From assembly GCA_964415975.1 (NCBI GenBank), contig CAYQCN010000013.1:1-20668 (forward strand): a DNA stretch of 20,668 nt, read 5' to 3'. A model generated the notes under the pieces. That model had not been told where the DNA came from. It saw only the letters and a program-made list of their open reading frames with translations, and searched no databases. Made by a program: the position numbers and the translations under genes. Shown here one piece after another: positions 1 to 6,678 of the stretch. Source of the stretch: CAYQCN01 sp964415975. Its GTDB lineage: Bacteria; Patescibacteriota; Saccharimonadia; QS-5-54-17. Within the stretch, counting starts at the first letter, position 1. Every line of letters starts with the position of its first letter.

Positions 1-23
1 GTGCGTTTTTCTTCAAATTCCAT
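1..23 (-). CDS. Possible first codons of a gene running off the left edge
   Basis: On the minus strand an ATG at 23-21 opens a frame reading M-E-F-E-E-K-R before the window ends. Two tandem TATATT hexamers (35-30 and 29-24) sit directly upstream. A -10 box at 35-30 would start transcription near the ATG itself, the same arrangement seen at rpmE, mreB, mrdA and serS. A gene downstream of rpmE is often prfA, but seven residues cannot identify it, so no product is proposed. The frame could also be chance. Confidence 0.35.
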
Positions 24-35
24 AATATAAATATA

Positions 36-63
36 GCAGAGCAATAAAACACCCTAGCCCTGC
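36..63 (-). terminator. Candidate hairpin terminator after rpmE
   Basis: Reading the minus strand, GCAGGGC (63-57) can pair with GCTCTGC (42-36): seven pairs including one G-U, with a 14-nt loop. It lies 14 bp after the rpmE stop. The sequence after it is T/A rich (TATATTTATATT) but has no pure T run, so termination is plausible rather than clear. The G-U pair forms only in the minus-strand RNA; in plus-strand RNA the same position is an A-C mismatch, which supports use in the rpmE direction. Confidence 0.35.
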
Positions 64-76
64 GCTTGTTTGTGCT

Positions 77-376
77 TTAGGAGTTTAAATCTTTTAAGTC
101 AGATAGGTCTTTTTTGGAACTCGTATTATCTAATTTAGTTTTTTTGCTTTTTTTCGAACCTTTCGAATTGTCAGCAGCTTGCTGTTGTCTAGCTCTAAAT
201 CTGTCGACACGACCTGCGACATCTACTAACTTTTGTTTTCCGGTATAAAATGGGTGACACTGAGAGCAAATCTCCACCTCAATAGTTGGAGTTGTGGCGC
301 GTGTCTGAACTTTATTGCCACATCCATTACAGCTAATTGTGCAATCTATGTAGTCGGGGTGTAGTCCTTGTTTCAT
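77..376 (-). CDS. rpmE: 50S ribosomal protein bL31, zinc-binding form with a lysine-rich tail
   Basis: Structural protein of the large ribosomal subunit at the intersubunit bridge. Counting from the ATG at 376, the start M-K-Q-G-L-H-P is the family N-terminus, and C16, C19, C37 and C40 (followed by HPFYTGKQ) form the zinc ribbon of the C+ form. VDRF near residue 60 is also typical. The family is usually about 70 residues. This protein has 99, the extra 30 being a Lys/Ser/Asp tail. An in-frame GTG at 388 would add four residues and has an AAGGG five bases upstream. However, the -10 box overlaps that region and would start transcription at about 380, after the GTG, so the ATG is preferred. It is the only minus-strand gene well supported here and is divergent from rpsB. 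Confidence 0.93.
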   Translation of the reverse strand: MKQGLHPDYIDCTISCNGCGNKVQTRATTPTIEVEICSQCHPFYTGKQKLVDVAGRVDRFRARQQQAADNSKGSKKSKKTKLDNTSSKKDLSDLKDLNS

Positions 377-386
377 AACGAAGTAC

Positions 387-415
387 ACTATAACCCTTCA
401 TCCGATATTGGTCAA
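387..415 (-). promoter_or_regulatory. Sigma-70-type promoter of rpmE, predicted leaderless
   Basis: On the minus strand, TTGACC (415-410) and TATAGT (392-387) are separated by exactly 17 bp; each matches the consensus at 5 of 6 bases. The predicted transcription start, 6-8 nt past the -10 box, falls at about 379-381. That leaves only about 3-5 nt before the ATG at 376 and excludes any Shine-Dalgarno site from the mRNA. Confidence 0.7.
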
Positions 416-443
416 ATCAAAAATGCAACGGGAGGTTTGCACA

Positions 444-478
444 TTTACAAAAAGCGCGCTAACCTGTAGATGTATAAA
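444..478 (+). promoter_or_regulatory. Weak candidate promoter region for the rpsB operon
   Basis: The 190-bp divergent gap must hold the rpsB promoter. TTTACA (444-449) followed 17 bp later by TAGATG (467-472) is one option. TATAAA (473-478) is a better -10 but has no -35 at a normal distance. TTGCAC (437-442) with TAACCT (460-465) is another. None is convincing, but any of them would place the inverted repeat at 485-547 inside the transcript. Confidence 0.3.
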
Positions 479-484
479 AAATCA

Positions 485-547
485 GCGGATGTTGTTTAAA
501 GAAGCATTCTGTGCACATTTATTGAGGCATTGATTCTGAACATCCGC
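485..547 (+). repeat. 9-bp perfect inverted repeat in the rpsB 5' leader
   Basis: GCGGATGTT (485-493) and AACATCCGC (539-547) are exact inverted copies 45 bases apart, located 32 bases before the rpsB start codon. Inside, AGAA (500-503) and TTCT (534-537) could extend the stem after an asymmetric bulge, and GTGCAC lies in the middle. In RNA this would be a long-armed hairpin ending just upstream of the Shine-Dalgarno GAGG (566-569). Autoregulation of rpsB-tsf by S2 through the leader is known in gammaproteobacteria, but no homology to that structure is claimed. A DNA-level operator is the alternative. Confidence 0.5.
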
Positions 548-578
548 GACGTTAAATAAGAATGCGAGGTTAAAGAGC

Positions 579-1409
579 ATGAGCCAGAAAAAGGCAGACG
601 TCAAAACATTACTAGAGGCTGGGGCACATTTCGGCCATAAAAGCAGTCGATGGCACCCTAGTATGCGCGAGTTTATATACACCAAACGCGGTGGCATCCA
701 TATAATTGATTTAGTGCAGACGGCCGAAAGGCTTGAATCGGCTGAAAAATTTGTTGAAAAAGCTGCTTCTGGCGGCAAGCCTGTACTTTTTGTAGGTACA
801 AAGAAGCATATAGCTCCTGTAGTTAGTGAAGCGGCAGAATCGTCAGGTATGCCCTATGTCACTAACCGTTGGTTCGGCGGTATATTGACTAATTTTGAGA
901 CTATATCCAAGCGAATAAAATATTACAAAAAACTATCAACAGATTTAGACAGTGGGGAGCTAGATGATATTTACAACAAAAAAGAGGTTCTTGACTTCGA
1001 AGAAGAGAGAGACAAGCTGTCTTTATCATTTGCAGGTATAGCAGACATGACAGAACTCCCCTCCGCTATTTTTGTGGCCGATGTCATGACCGAGAAAACC
1101 GCAGTAGCTGAGGCGAATCGTCTGCGCATACCGGTGATTGGTATTGTAGACACTAATGCCGACCCAAGTAATATAGATTATCCAATTCCAGCCAATGATG
1201 ATGCGGTTAAAACTGTGAAGCTTATCTCCGAATGCATAGCTGATGCTGTTAAAAGTGACGTAGATAGCTACTCAAAAAAGTCCAGCAATAAAGACAGCGA
1301 GCAACCAGACGACAAAAAAGAAAAGCCGGTCAAAAAATCAACCGCAAAAAAGTCTGAACCTAAGCAGGCAGATGCAGCCAAAGACGATAAGAATAGCAAG
1401 GAGGGGTAG
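579..1409 (+). CDS. rpsB: 30S ribosomal protein uS2
   Basis: Small-subunit protein needed for binding of S1 and for 30S function. The sequence begins with the family pattern LLEAGAHFGHKSSRWHP (residues 11-27). It continues with IIDLVQT, LFVGTKKHI, a TNRWFGGILTNF motif near residues 95-107, and IPVIGIVDTNADPSNIDYPIPANDDA near residues 184-209, all diagnostic of S2. The globular part ends around residue 227. The remaining 49 residues are a Lys/Ser/Asp/Glu tail of low complexity, so the protein (276 aa) is longer than most S2. Shine-Dalgarno GAGG at 566-569 lies nine bases before the ATG. tsf starts one base after the stop, the conserved rpsB-tsf pair. Confidence 0.97.
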   Translation: MSQKKADVKTLLEAGAHFGHKSSRWHPSMREFIYTKRGGIHIIDLVQTAERLESAEKFVEKAASGGKPVLFVGTKKHIAPVVSEAAESSGMPYVTNRWFGGILTNFETISKRIKYYKKLSTDLDSGELDDIYNKKEVLDFEEERDKLSLSFAGIADMTELPSAIFVADVMTEKTAVAEANRLRIPVIGIVDTNADPSNIDYPIPANDDAVKTVKLISECIADAVKSDVDSYSKKSSNKDSEQPDDKKEKPVKKSTAKKSEPKQADAAKDDKNSKEG

Positions 1410-1410
1410 G

Positions 1411-2004
1411 ATGTCTATATCTGCAGAAACAGTCAAAAAACTAAGAGATGCTACTGGCGCAGGCATGATGGATGCTAAGAAAGCGCTAGAAGAAACAGAA
1501 GGAGATTACGATAAGGCAATTGAATGGCTCCGTAAAAAGGGAGAGTCAAAGGCTGAAAAAAGATCTGAACGGAGTGCTGAGTCGGGTATGGTTCACTCAT
1601 ATGTACATATGGACAGAGTCGGAGCATTGGTTGAGGTGAATTGTGAAACCGATTTTGTAGCGCGTACTGAAGATTTTAAGAATTTTGTTCATGATGTAGC
1701 TATGCATGTAGCTGCATCTAGCCCTAATTATCTCAAGCCTGAGGATGTACCCGAAGATGAAATTCAGAAAGAAAAGGCCGTATATGAGTCTGAAATTGAA
1801 GGTAAGCCCGAGGACGTAAAAGAGAAAATAATCAGTGGCAAGTTAGATAAGTTTTACGAAAATATCTGTTTGCTAAAGCAAAAATTTATCAAAGACCCAG
1901 ACAAGACAATAGAGGATTACCAGACAGAGCTAATAGCTAAGCTAGGTGAAAATATTGTCATATCTAAATTTGCACGTATTGAACTAGGTGAAAGTGATGA
2001 ATGA
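1411..2004 (+). CDS. tsf: Elongation factor Ts, short form
   Basis: Guanine nucleotide exchange factor that regenerates EF-Tu-GTP. The N-terminal UBA-like domain (residues 1-45) carries KLRDATGAGMMDAKKAL, followed by the core motif CETDFVART that inserts into EF-Tu. At 197 aa it is close to the Thermus protein and much shorter than the 283-aa E. coli form, so the second half of the core is reduced. The start is set by a strong GGAGG (1399-1405 region, AAGGAGGGG) just upstream of ATG 1411. A longer frame opening at 1372 would overlap rpsB and add an arginine-rich stretch absent from the family. The end overlaps frr by eight bases, indicating translational coupling. pyrH, which commonly follows tsf, is missing. 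Confidence 0.95.
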   Translation: MSISAETVKKLRDATGAGMMDAKKALEETEGDYDKAIEWLRKKGESKAEKRSERSAESGMVHSYVHMDRVGALVEVNCETDFVARTEDFKNFVHDVAMHVAASSPNYLKPEDVPEDEIQKEKAVYESEIEGKPEDVKEKIISGKLDKFYENICLLKQKFIKDPDKTIEDYQTELIAKLGENIVISKFARIELGESDE

Positions 2005-2548
2005 GCAAGATGTAAAGCAAAAAATGCAAAACACCCTAGATTATCTTAGTAGTGAGCTTGCTACTGTAAGGACAGGTAGGGCTAATGCTGCGTTAGTGGA
2101 GAATATAAGCGTTACTTATTATGACCAGCAAATGCCAATAAAAGCCTTGGCAAACATTACTACACCTGATGCGAAAACTATCAACATTGCCCCTTGGGAC
2201 CCAGGGGCTGTTTCTTCTATAGAGAGGGCTTTGCATGAGGACAAGAACCTAGGCCTTAACCCAATCAGCGATGGTAAAGCTTTGTTTATAAATGTACCTC
2301 CACCAACAGAAGAGCGTCGAAAGCAGTTAGTAAAACAAGTAAATGAGATGGGCGAACAAGCGCAGGTGTCCTTGCGGAACATACGCCATGATGAGCTCAA
2401 AACTCATCAAAATAAGTTGAAATCTAAAGAAATAAGTGAAGATGAGTTTGAGCGCACAAAAAAAAGACTAGATGAGCTGGTGCAAGAATATGGCTTAACT
2501 GCAGAGCAGGCTGTAGAAGATAAGAAACAGGATGTTTTAAAAGTATGA
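1997..2548 (+). CDS. frr: Ribosome recycling factor
   Basis: Splits post-termination ribosomes together with EF-G. The 183-aa length fits the family (about 185). Diagnostic stretches are ELATVRTGRANAALVENISVTYY (residues 22-44), LANITTPDAKTINIAPWDP, LNPISDGKALFINVPPPTEERRKQLVKQ and VSLRNIRHDELK, spanning the three-helix domain I and the beta domain II. ATG 1997 is chosen over the in-frame GTG 1988 because AGGTG at 1986-1990 sits six bases before the ATG and the resulting N-terminus (MNEQDVKQKM) fits the first helix. It overlaps the tsf end by eight bases and the uppS start by four (ATGA). Confidence 0.96.
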   Translation: MNEQDVKQKMQNTLDYLSSELATVRTGRANAALVENISVTYYDQQMPIKALANITTPDAKTINIAPWDPGAVSSIERALHEDKNLGLNPISDGKALFINVPPPTEERRKQLVKQVNEMGEQAQVSLRNIRHDELKTHQNKLKSKEISEDEFERTKKRLDELVQEYGLTAEQAVEDKKQDVLKV

Positions 2549-3243
2549 GCGAATCGTTGAATATACCGAGCCATATCGGCATTATAATGGATGGGAATCG
2601 TCGCTGGGCTAAGCAGAGAGGCTTAGAGACCATAGACGGGCATCGTGCTGGCTATGAAGCATTAAAGCTAGTAGCCGACCATGCCCTCGATGTTGGCGTA
2701 GAAGAAATGAGTGTATTTGCTTTTTCTACCGAGAACTGGAGACGTAGCAAGGAAGAGGTCGACGGCTTGCTAGATTTGTTTAGGTGGGTGATGGAAAGTC
2801 AGATCGATGAACTCCACGACAAAAACATCCAGGTGCGCATAATAGGTTCACGCATAGGTGTCCCCGAAGACTTACTGGCTAGTTTTGACTATGCAGAAGA
2901 GAAGACTAAAGATAACGACAGAGGGGTGTTGAATGTACTATTTAATTACGGAGGAAGGAGCGACCTTGTAGAGGCGGTTAGGTTGATAGTTGCGGATGAT
3001 AGTATACACGCAGATGATGTCGACGAGCAGATACTTAGCGATCATTTGTCAACTGCTGGCATGAGAGACTTAGACTTATTGATCCGTACAACCGAGCATA
3101 GACTAAGTGGGTTTTTAGCTTGGGAGTCAGTTTACGCTGAGATTTATTTTCAACCTGAAGTCACTTGGCCAGATTTTGATGCCAGTGAGCTAGATAAGGC
3201 TATCGACTTTTACGCCAGTCGCCACCGAAGGTTTGGAGCCTAA
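2545..3243 (+). CDS. uppS: Undecaprenyl (polyprenyl) diphosphate synthase, cis type
   Basis: Cytosolic/membrane-associated cis-prenyltransferase that elongates farnesyl diphosphate with isopentenyl diphosphate to make the lipid carrier for peptidoglycan precursors. Conserved region I is IGIIMDGNRRWAKQRG with catalytic D16. Region III is FAFSTENWRRSKEEV, then LFNYGGRSDL. The C-terminal signature DLLIRT-TEHRLSGFLAWESVYAEIYF is recognisable, but the usual RTSGEQRLSNF block is altered and one residue shorter (RTTEHRLSGF). The protein has 232 aa, slightly short of the usual 240-250. It starts in an ATGA overlap with frr. The common followers cdsA and dxr are absent and rseP comes next. Confidence 0.93.
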   Translation: MSESLNIPSHIGIIMDGNRRWAKQRGLETIDGHRAGYEALKLVADHALDVGVEEMSVFAFSTENWRRSKEEVDGLLDLFRWVMESQIDELHDKNIQVRIIGSRIGVPEDLLASFDYAEEKTKDNDRGVLNVLFNYGGRSDLVEAVRLIVADDSIHADDVDEQILSDHLSTAGMRDLDLLIRTTEHRLSGFLAWESVYAEIYFQPEVTWPDFDASELDKAIDFYASRHRRFGA

Positions 3244-3249
3244 TACACG

Positions 3250-3276
3250 ATGGCAAAGATCGGCCTTCAGATATGA
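3250..3276 (+). other. Possible eight-codon upstream reading frame before rseP
   Basis: ATG 3250 opens a frame encoding M-A-K-I-G-L-Q-I whose TGA (3274-3276) overlaps the rseP start region (ATATGATG). rseP itself has no Shine-Dalgarno site, so re-initiation from this mini-frame is conceivable. The mini-frame has only a distant GGAG 11-12 bases upstream, so chance is quite possible. Confidence 0.2.
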
Positions 3277-4343
3277 TGATAATTGTCGGAATACTGCTTT
3301 TTGCTTTGTTAGTGGTGGTTCACGAGCTAGGCCATTTCTGGGTTGCTAGGCGTAATGGCGTTGAGGTAGAGGAGTTTGGGGTGGGCTTCCCCCCTAGGTT
3401 ATTTAGCAGGAAATATGGAGATACGGTTTATAGTTTTAACTTATTGCCGCTAGGTGGCTTTGTCAAAATGAAAGGCGAGTCTGACAGCGACAAGCGGCCT
3501 GGTGCTTTTGGTTCCAAGTCTTTCTGGCCTAAGGCCAAGATATTACTGGCTGGTGTGGGCATGAATATTGTCGCTGCATTTCTTATCATTTTTGTTTTAG
3601 CGCTTACGCAGCTACCAACACTTATACCCGGTCAATATAACATTTCTGATAATCAGACAGTCGTTAGAGACACAGTCTTAGTTGGCAGTGTAGTGGATGG
3701 ATCGCCTGCCCAAGATTCGGGTCTAGAGCCAGGAGACGAGCTGCTTACTGTTGCAGGCAGCGATATAGAATCGGCATCTGCTCTCGTTGACAGAACTGAA
3801 GAGTTGGCTGGAGAGCTGGTCGTGGTTGAAGTCGTCAGGGGCGGAGAGGACAAGAGTATCGAAGTTCAGCTAGAAGCTGACAATGAAGAGGGGTCGCTAG
3901 GCGTTGCTCCGGTTGAAGTTGAAACCAGTCGCTACACCTGGGCAGCGCCACTAGTTGCTATCGGCTTAACTGGACAGATGGTGTGGTTGGTATTGAGTGC
4001 AGTTGGCGACATCGTGTCTGGTCTCATAAGCGGGGCCGGAGCTGAAGCAGCCCAAGACGTAGCCGGACCGGTGGGAATAGTAGCTATATTGCAGGGCTTA
4101 AGCGATGTAGGGCTGTCGTATTTATTCTTCTTGATGGCTACTATATCTGTATCTTTGGCGGTTTTTAATGCACTTCCTATTCCGGCCCTTGACGGAGGGC
4201 GTCTGGCGCTAATTTTGGGGGCTAGATTAGTGGGTAGAGATTTGAGCGAAAAAGTCGAGTCGGCTGTTCATGGAATCGGCTTTATAGCATTGATAGGGCT
4301 ATTAATATTGATTACATATGTCGACATCCAGAGATTTTTCTAA
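3273..4343 (+). CDS. rseP: RIP-type site-2 metalloprotease with one PDZ domain
   Basis: Integral membrane zinc protease of the M50 family that cleaves transmembrane substrates within the bilayer. HELGH (residues 17-21) lies in the first membrane segment. It is followed by FGVGFPPRLFSRKYGDTVYSFNLLPLGGFVKMKGE, the usual re-entrant loop region. A second hydrophobic segment lies around residues 91-112. A single PDZ-like domain follows (about 130-200, with DGSPAQDSGLEPGDELLTVAG). The third active-site element is NALPIPALDGGR (LDG at 306-308), and a final membrane segment ends the protein. At 356 aa it is shorter than E. coli RseP (450 aa, two PDZ domains). No sigma/anti-sigma genes are nearby, so the substrate is unknown. 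Start choice is between adjacent ATGs at 3273 and 3276, neither with a ribosome binding site. Confidence 0.93.
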   Translation: MMIIVGILLFALLVVVHELGHFWVARRNGVEVEEFGVGFPPRLFSRKYGDTVYSFNLLPLGGFVKMKGESDSDKRPGAFGSKSFWPKAKILLAGVGMNIVAAFLIIFVLALTQLPTLIPGQYNISDNQTVVRDTVLVGSVVDGSPAQDSGLEPGDELLTVAGSDIESASALVDRTEELAGELVVVEVVRGGEDKSIEVQLEADNEEGSLGVAPVEVETSRYTWAAPLVAIGLTGQMVWLVLSAVGDIVSGLISGAGAEAAQDVAGPVGIVAILQGLSDVGLSYLFFLMATISVSLAVFNALPIPALDGGRLALILGARLVGRDLSEKVESAVHGIGFIALIGLLILITYVDIQRFF

Positions 4344-5340
4344 ATATTATGCTGCTCTAGGGCTTGAGCCGGGAGCGTCGCTTGATGACGTGAAGAGGTC
4401 TTACAGGTCGGCGGTAGCTGACTATGAAGAGGGGCGTAGCTCGATTCAAGAGTCTGAAATAGATGAAATAGAGACAGCCTACTTTAAGCTATCGCAACAC
4501 CTGCAAGAGCCATCGAGCGCTAGTCGGTATGGGCAGCCTTCAACAGAGCAAAATCTTAGTTTGCGTCAAGTTCCCTGGGGCCCGTTAGGCGCAATTTTGG
4601 TTGCCGCTTTAGCCTTTTTTGGGGCTGATATTTTAGCTTTCTTATTATTTAGCGGCGCTGTAATGGTAGTAGAGGATATTGGATTTGAGGCTGCATCTAC
4701 AATGGTGGCTTCCGAGAGCACTCTGCTAACATTTGCAGTCTATATAACTGCAACGCTGGCTACAATCGGTGCAGTTTTACTGTATGTACGGCATAAAGGG
4801 GGGCGATTGCGGACACTTGGCTTTCGTAGATTCAACATCTCAACCGCGTCTATTGCGGTGCTTGTGGGTATAGTCGGCTACTATATTGGCGCTGGTGTCG
4901 TGCTTGTATTGGCCGAGGCACTGCCAACAGGCATCGACACTCAGGCCCAGCAAGACATACCATTCTCGCCGACTAGCAATTTAGAGCTTATGGCGACTTT
5001 TGTAGCTATTGTCCTAGCGGCACCAATCGTTGAGGAGGCAATATTCCGTGGCTTTTTATTGCCGGCACTTAATAAAGTTATGCGTCTTCCGTTTGCTGTT
5101 ACAGTAGTTAGTCTACTGTTTGCCGTGCTACATCCACCGCTTGTAACCATGCTAGCAATTGGAGTGTTCTCTGTTATTTTGTGTTTGGTCTATATTAAAA
5201 CAGGCAGTATCTGGCCAGCAATAATTCTGCACGCTATACAAAATTTTATAGCTTTTACTCTGCTTTTTGTCGTAGACATCGAAAGATATCTCCCGGCCGA
5301 ACCTATTTCGTATCTGTTCGATGGTGGTATTGCTGTATAA
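4318..5340 (+). CDS. CPBP-family intramembrane protease with an N-terminal degenerate J domain
   Basis: Residues 6-72 follow the J-domain pattern: KYYAALGLEPGASLDDVKRSYRSAVADY, then IDEIETAYFKLSQHL and a closing SRYG. The HPD tripeptide that activates DnaK is replaced by E-E-G (37-39), so it cannot act as a normal co-chaperone. From residue 88 on the protein is membrane-embedded. It carries the three CPBP (Rce1/Abi) motifs: E239-E240-xxx-R244 in APIVEEAIFRGFLLPAL, F268-xxx-H272, and H305-xxx-N309. These predict a glutamate-type intramembrane protease like Rce1. The start overlaps rseP by 26 bp; the J-like fold begins almost at once, so a later start would truncate it. Substrate unknown. The fusion is inferred from motif reading, and the J assignment is less certain than the CPBP one. 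Confidence 0.85.
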   Translation: MSTSRDFSKYYAALGLEPGASLDDVKRSYRSAVADYEEGRSSIQESEIDEIETAYFKLSQHLQEPSSASRYGQPSTEQNLSLRQVPWGPLGAILVAALAFFGADILAFLLFSGAVMVVEDIGFEAASTMVASESTLLTFAVYITATLATIGAVLLYVRHKGGRLRTLGFRRFNISTASIAVLVGIVGYYIGAGVVLVLAEALPTGIDTQAQQDIPFSPTSNLELMATFVAIVLAAPIVEEAIFRGFLLPALNKVMRLPFAVTVVSLLFAVLHPPLVTMLAIGVFSVILCLVYIKTGSIWPAIILHAIQNFIAFTLLFVVDIERYLPAEPISYLFDGGIAV

Positions 5341-5357
5341 TTAATCATAAATTTTAA

Positions 5358-6608
5358 ATGGAGTTGCAGTTGCGTTTATCACAGACATTCACCAAGACTT
5401 TAAAAGATGCGCCAAGTGATGAGGTGTCTAGAAATGCTCAGCTACTTATAAGAGCTGGCTTTGTTCACAAAGAGATGGCTGGGGCTTATGCATATATGCC
5501 TCTTGGCAAACGGGTTATCGATAATATATCTCAGGTAGTTAGAGAGGAGATGAATAGCATTGGCGGAGAAGAGTTGCAGATGACCGTTTTGCAACCAAAA
5601 GAGATATGGCAAAAAACCGATCGCTGGGACGATGACAAGGTAGATAACTGGTTTAAGACCAAACTCAACAACGGCACTGAGCTTGGTGTGGGGCTCACGC
5701 ATGAAGAGCCAATCACCAATATGCTCAAGCCATACATAAATTCTTATAAGGATTTGCCTGTTTATGTTTATCAGATTCAAAATAAGTTTCGTAATGAATT
5801 GCGGGCAAAAAGCGGAGTCTTGCGCGGCAGAGAATTTTTAATGAAAGATCTATACTCATTCTCGAGAAACCAACAAGAGCATGATGATTTTTATGAGTTG
5901 GTCACTGAGGCATACCATCGTATATATGAAAGGCTTGGAATTGGTGATCTTACATACACAACATTTGCAGATGGAGGCATATTTAGCGATTATAGTCGCG
6001 AATTTCAGACTTTGAGTGAGGCCGGAGAAGACACTATATATCTACACAGAGACACCGGAATTGCTATCAATAAAGAGGTGTATAATAATGAGACTCTTGT
6101 AAAACTAGGGCTTAACAAAGATGAACTCGAAGAGCTGACAGCTTCAGAGGTAGGTAATATATTCCCACTCGGCAGTAAGTATAGTGACGCTCTAGGCGTT
6201 TTTATAACTGACGAGAATGGCGAGAAACAGTCGGTTGTTATGGGTAGCTACGGGATTGGCGTTAGTCGTTTAATGGGCATAATTGCAGAGATTTTTAGCG
6301 ACGATAAAGGTATGTCCTGGCCTGAAAGAATCGCACCTGCCAAGGTACATTTAGTAGCCTTGGATGGTGGGGAGGGTCAAGCCGAAAGGCTGTATGGCAA
6401 AATCAAGGAAGATGGTATCAGTGTCATATACGATGATCGAAGTATATCAGCTGGACAGAAGTTAGCAGACGCTGATTTGATGGGTATGCCATACCGAGTG
6501 GTCTGCAGCAAAAAAACCTTAGTAAATGAGCAATATGAACTTACGCGCAGACAAGATAGAACAACTTCCTTGCTCAAGTACGAAGAATTGTTAAAAAGTC
6601 TGTATTGA
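5358..6608 (+). CDS. proS: Proline-tRNA ligase, short form without the editing insertion
   Basis: Class II aminoacyl-tRNA synthetase that charges tRNA-Pro. Motif 1 region: AYAYMPLGKRVIDNI. Motif 2: FRNELRAKSGVLRGREFLMKDLYSF. Motif 3: VVMGSYGIGVSRLMG. The C-terminal anticodon-binding domain runs from about residue 325. The length is 416 aa against 570 for E. coli. The missing part is the roughly 180-residue INS domain between motifs 2 and 3, which hydrolyses Ala-tRNA-Pro. Short ProS of this kind is known from alphaproteobacteria and mitochondria. Two starts are possible: ATG 5358, used here, or TTG 5370, which has GGAG six bases upstream and yields the family-like start RLSQTF. A TATAAT at 5336-5341 overlaps the stop of the preceding gene and may be a promoter, though no -35 is seen. 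Confidence 0.94.
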   Translation: MELQLRLSQTFTKTLKDAPSDEVSRNAQLLIRAGFVHKEMAGAYAYMPLGKRVIDNISQVVREEMNSIGGEELQMTVLQPKEIWQKTDRWDDDKVDNWFKTKLNNGTELGVGLTHEEPITNMLKPYINSYKDLPVYVYQIQNKFRNELRAKSGVLRGREFLMKDLYSFSRNQQEHDDFYELVTEAYHRIYERLGIGDLTYTTFADGGIFSDYSREFQTLSEAGEDTIYLHRDTGIAINKEVYNNETLVKLGLNKDELEELTASEVGNIFPLGSKYSDALGVFITDENGEKQSVVMGSYGIGVSRLMGIIAEIFSDDKGMSWPERIAPAKVHLVALDGGEGQAERLYGKIKEDGISVIYDDRSISAGQKLADADLMGMPYRVVCSKKTLVNEQYELTRRQDRTTSLLKYEELLKSLY

Positions 6609-6647
6609 TGAACGATAAAAACTAGAAAAATAGTCGACGGAAAAGTT

Positions 6648-6678
6648 AATAAGCGACTGACATTACTTGCTGCTTATT
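6648..6678 (+). repeat. 7-bp inverted repeat overlapping the mreB promoter
   Basis: AATAAGC (6648-6654) and GCTTATT (6672-6678) are exact inverted copies 17 bases apart. They enclose the -35 box and end three bases before the -10 box of the mreB promoter. This could be a repressor operator or chance in A/T-rich DNA. Confidence 0.3.

Noticed and set aside
1372..1410. Longer N-terminus for tsf starting at ATG 1372
   Set aside because: The added residues overlap rpsB and are absent from EF-Ts; a strong AAGGAGGGG precedes ATG 1411.
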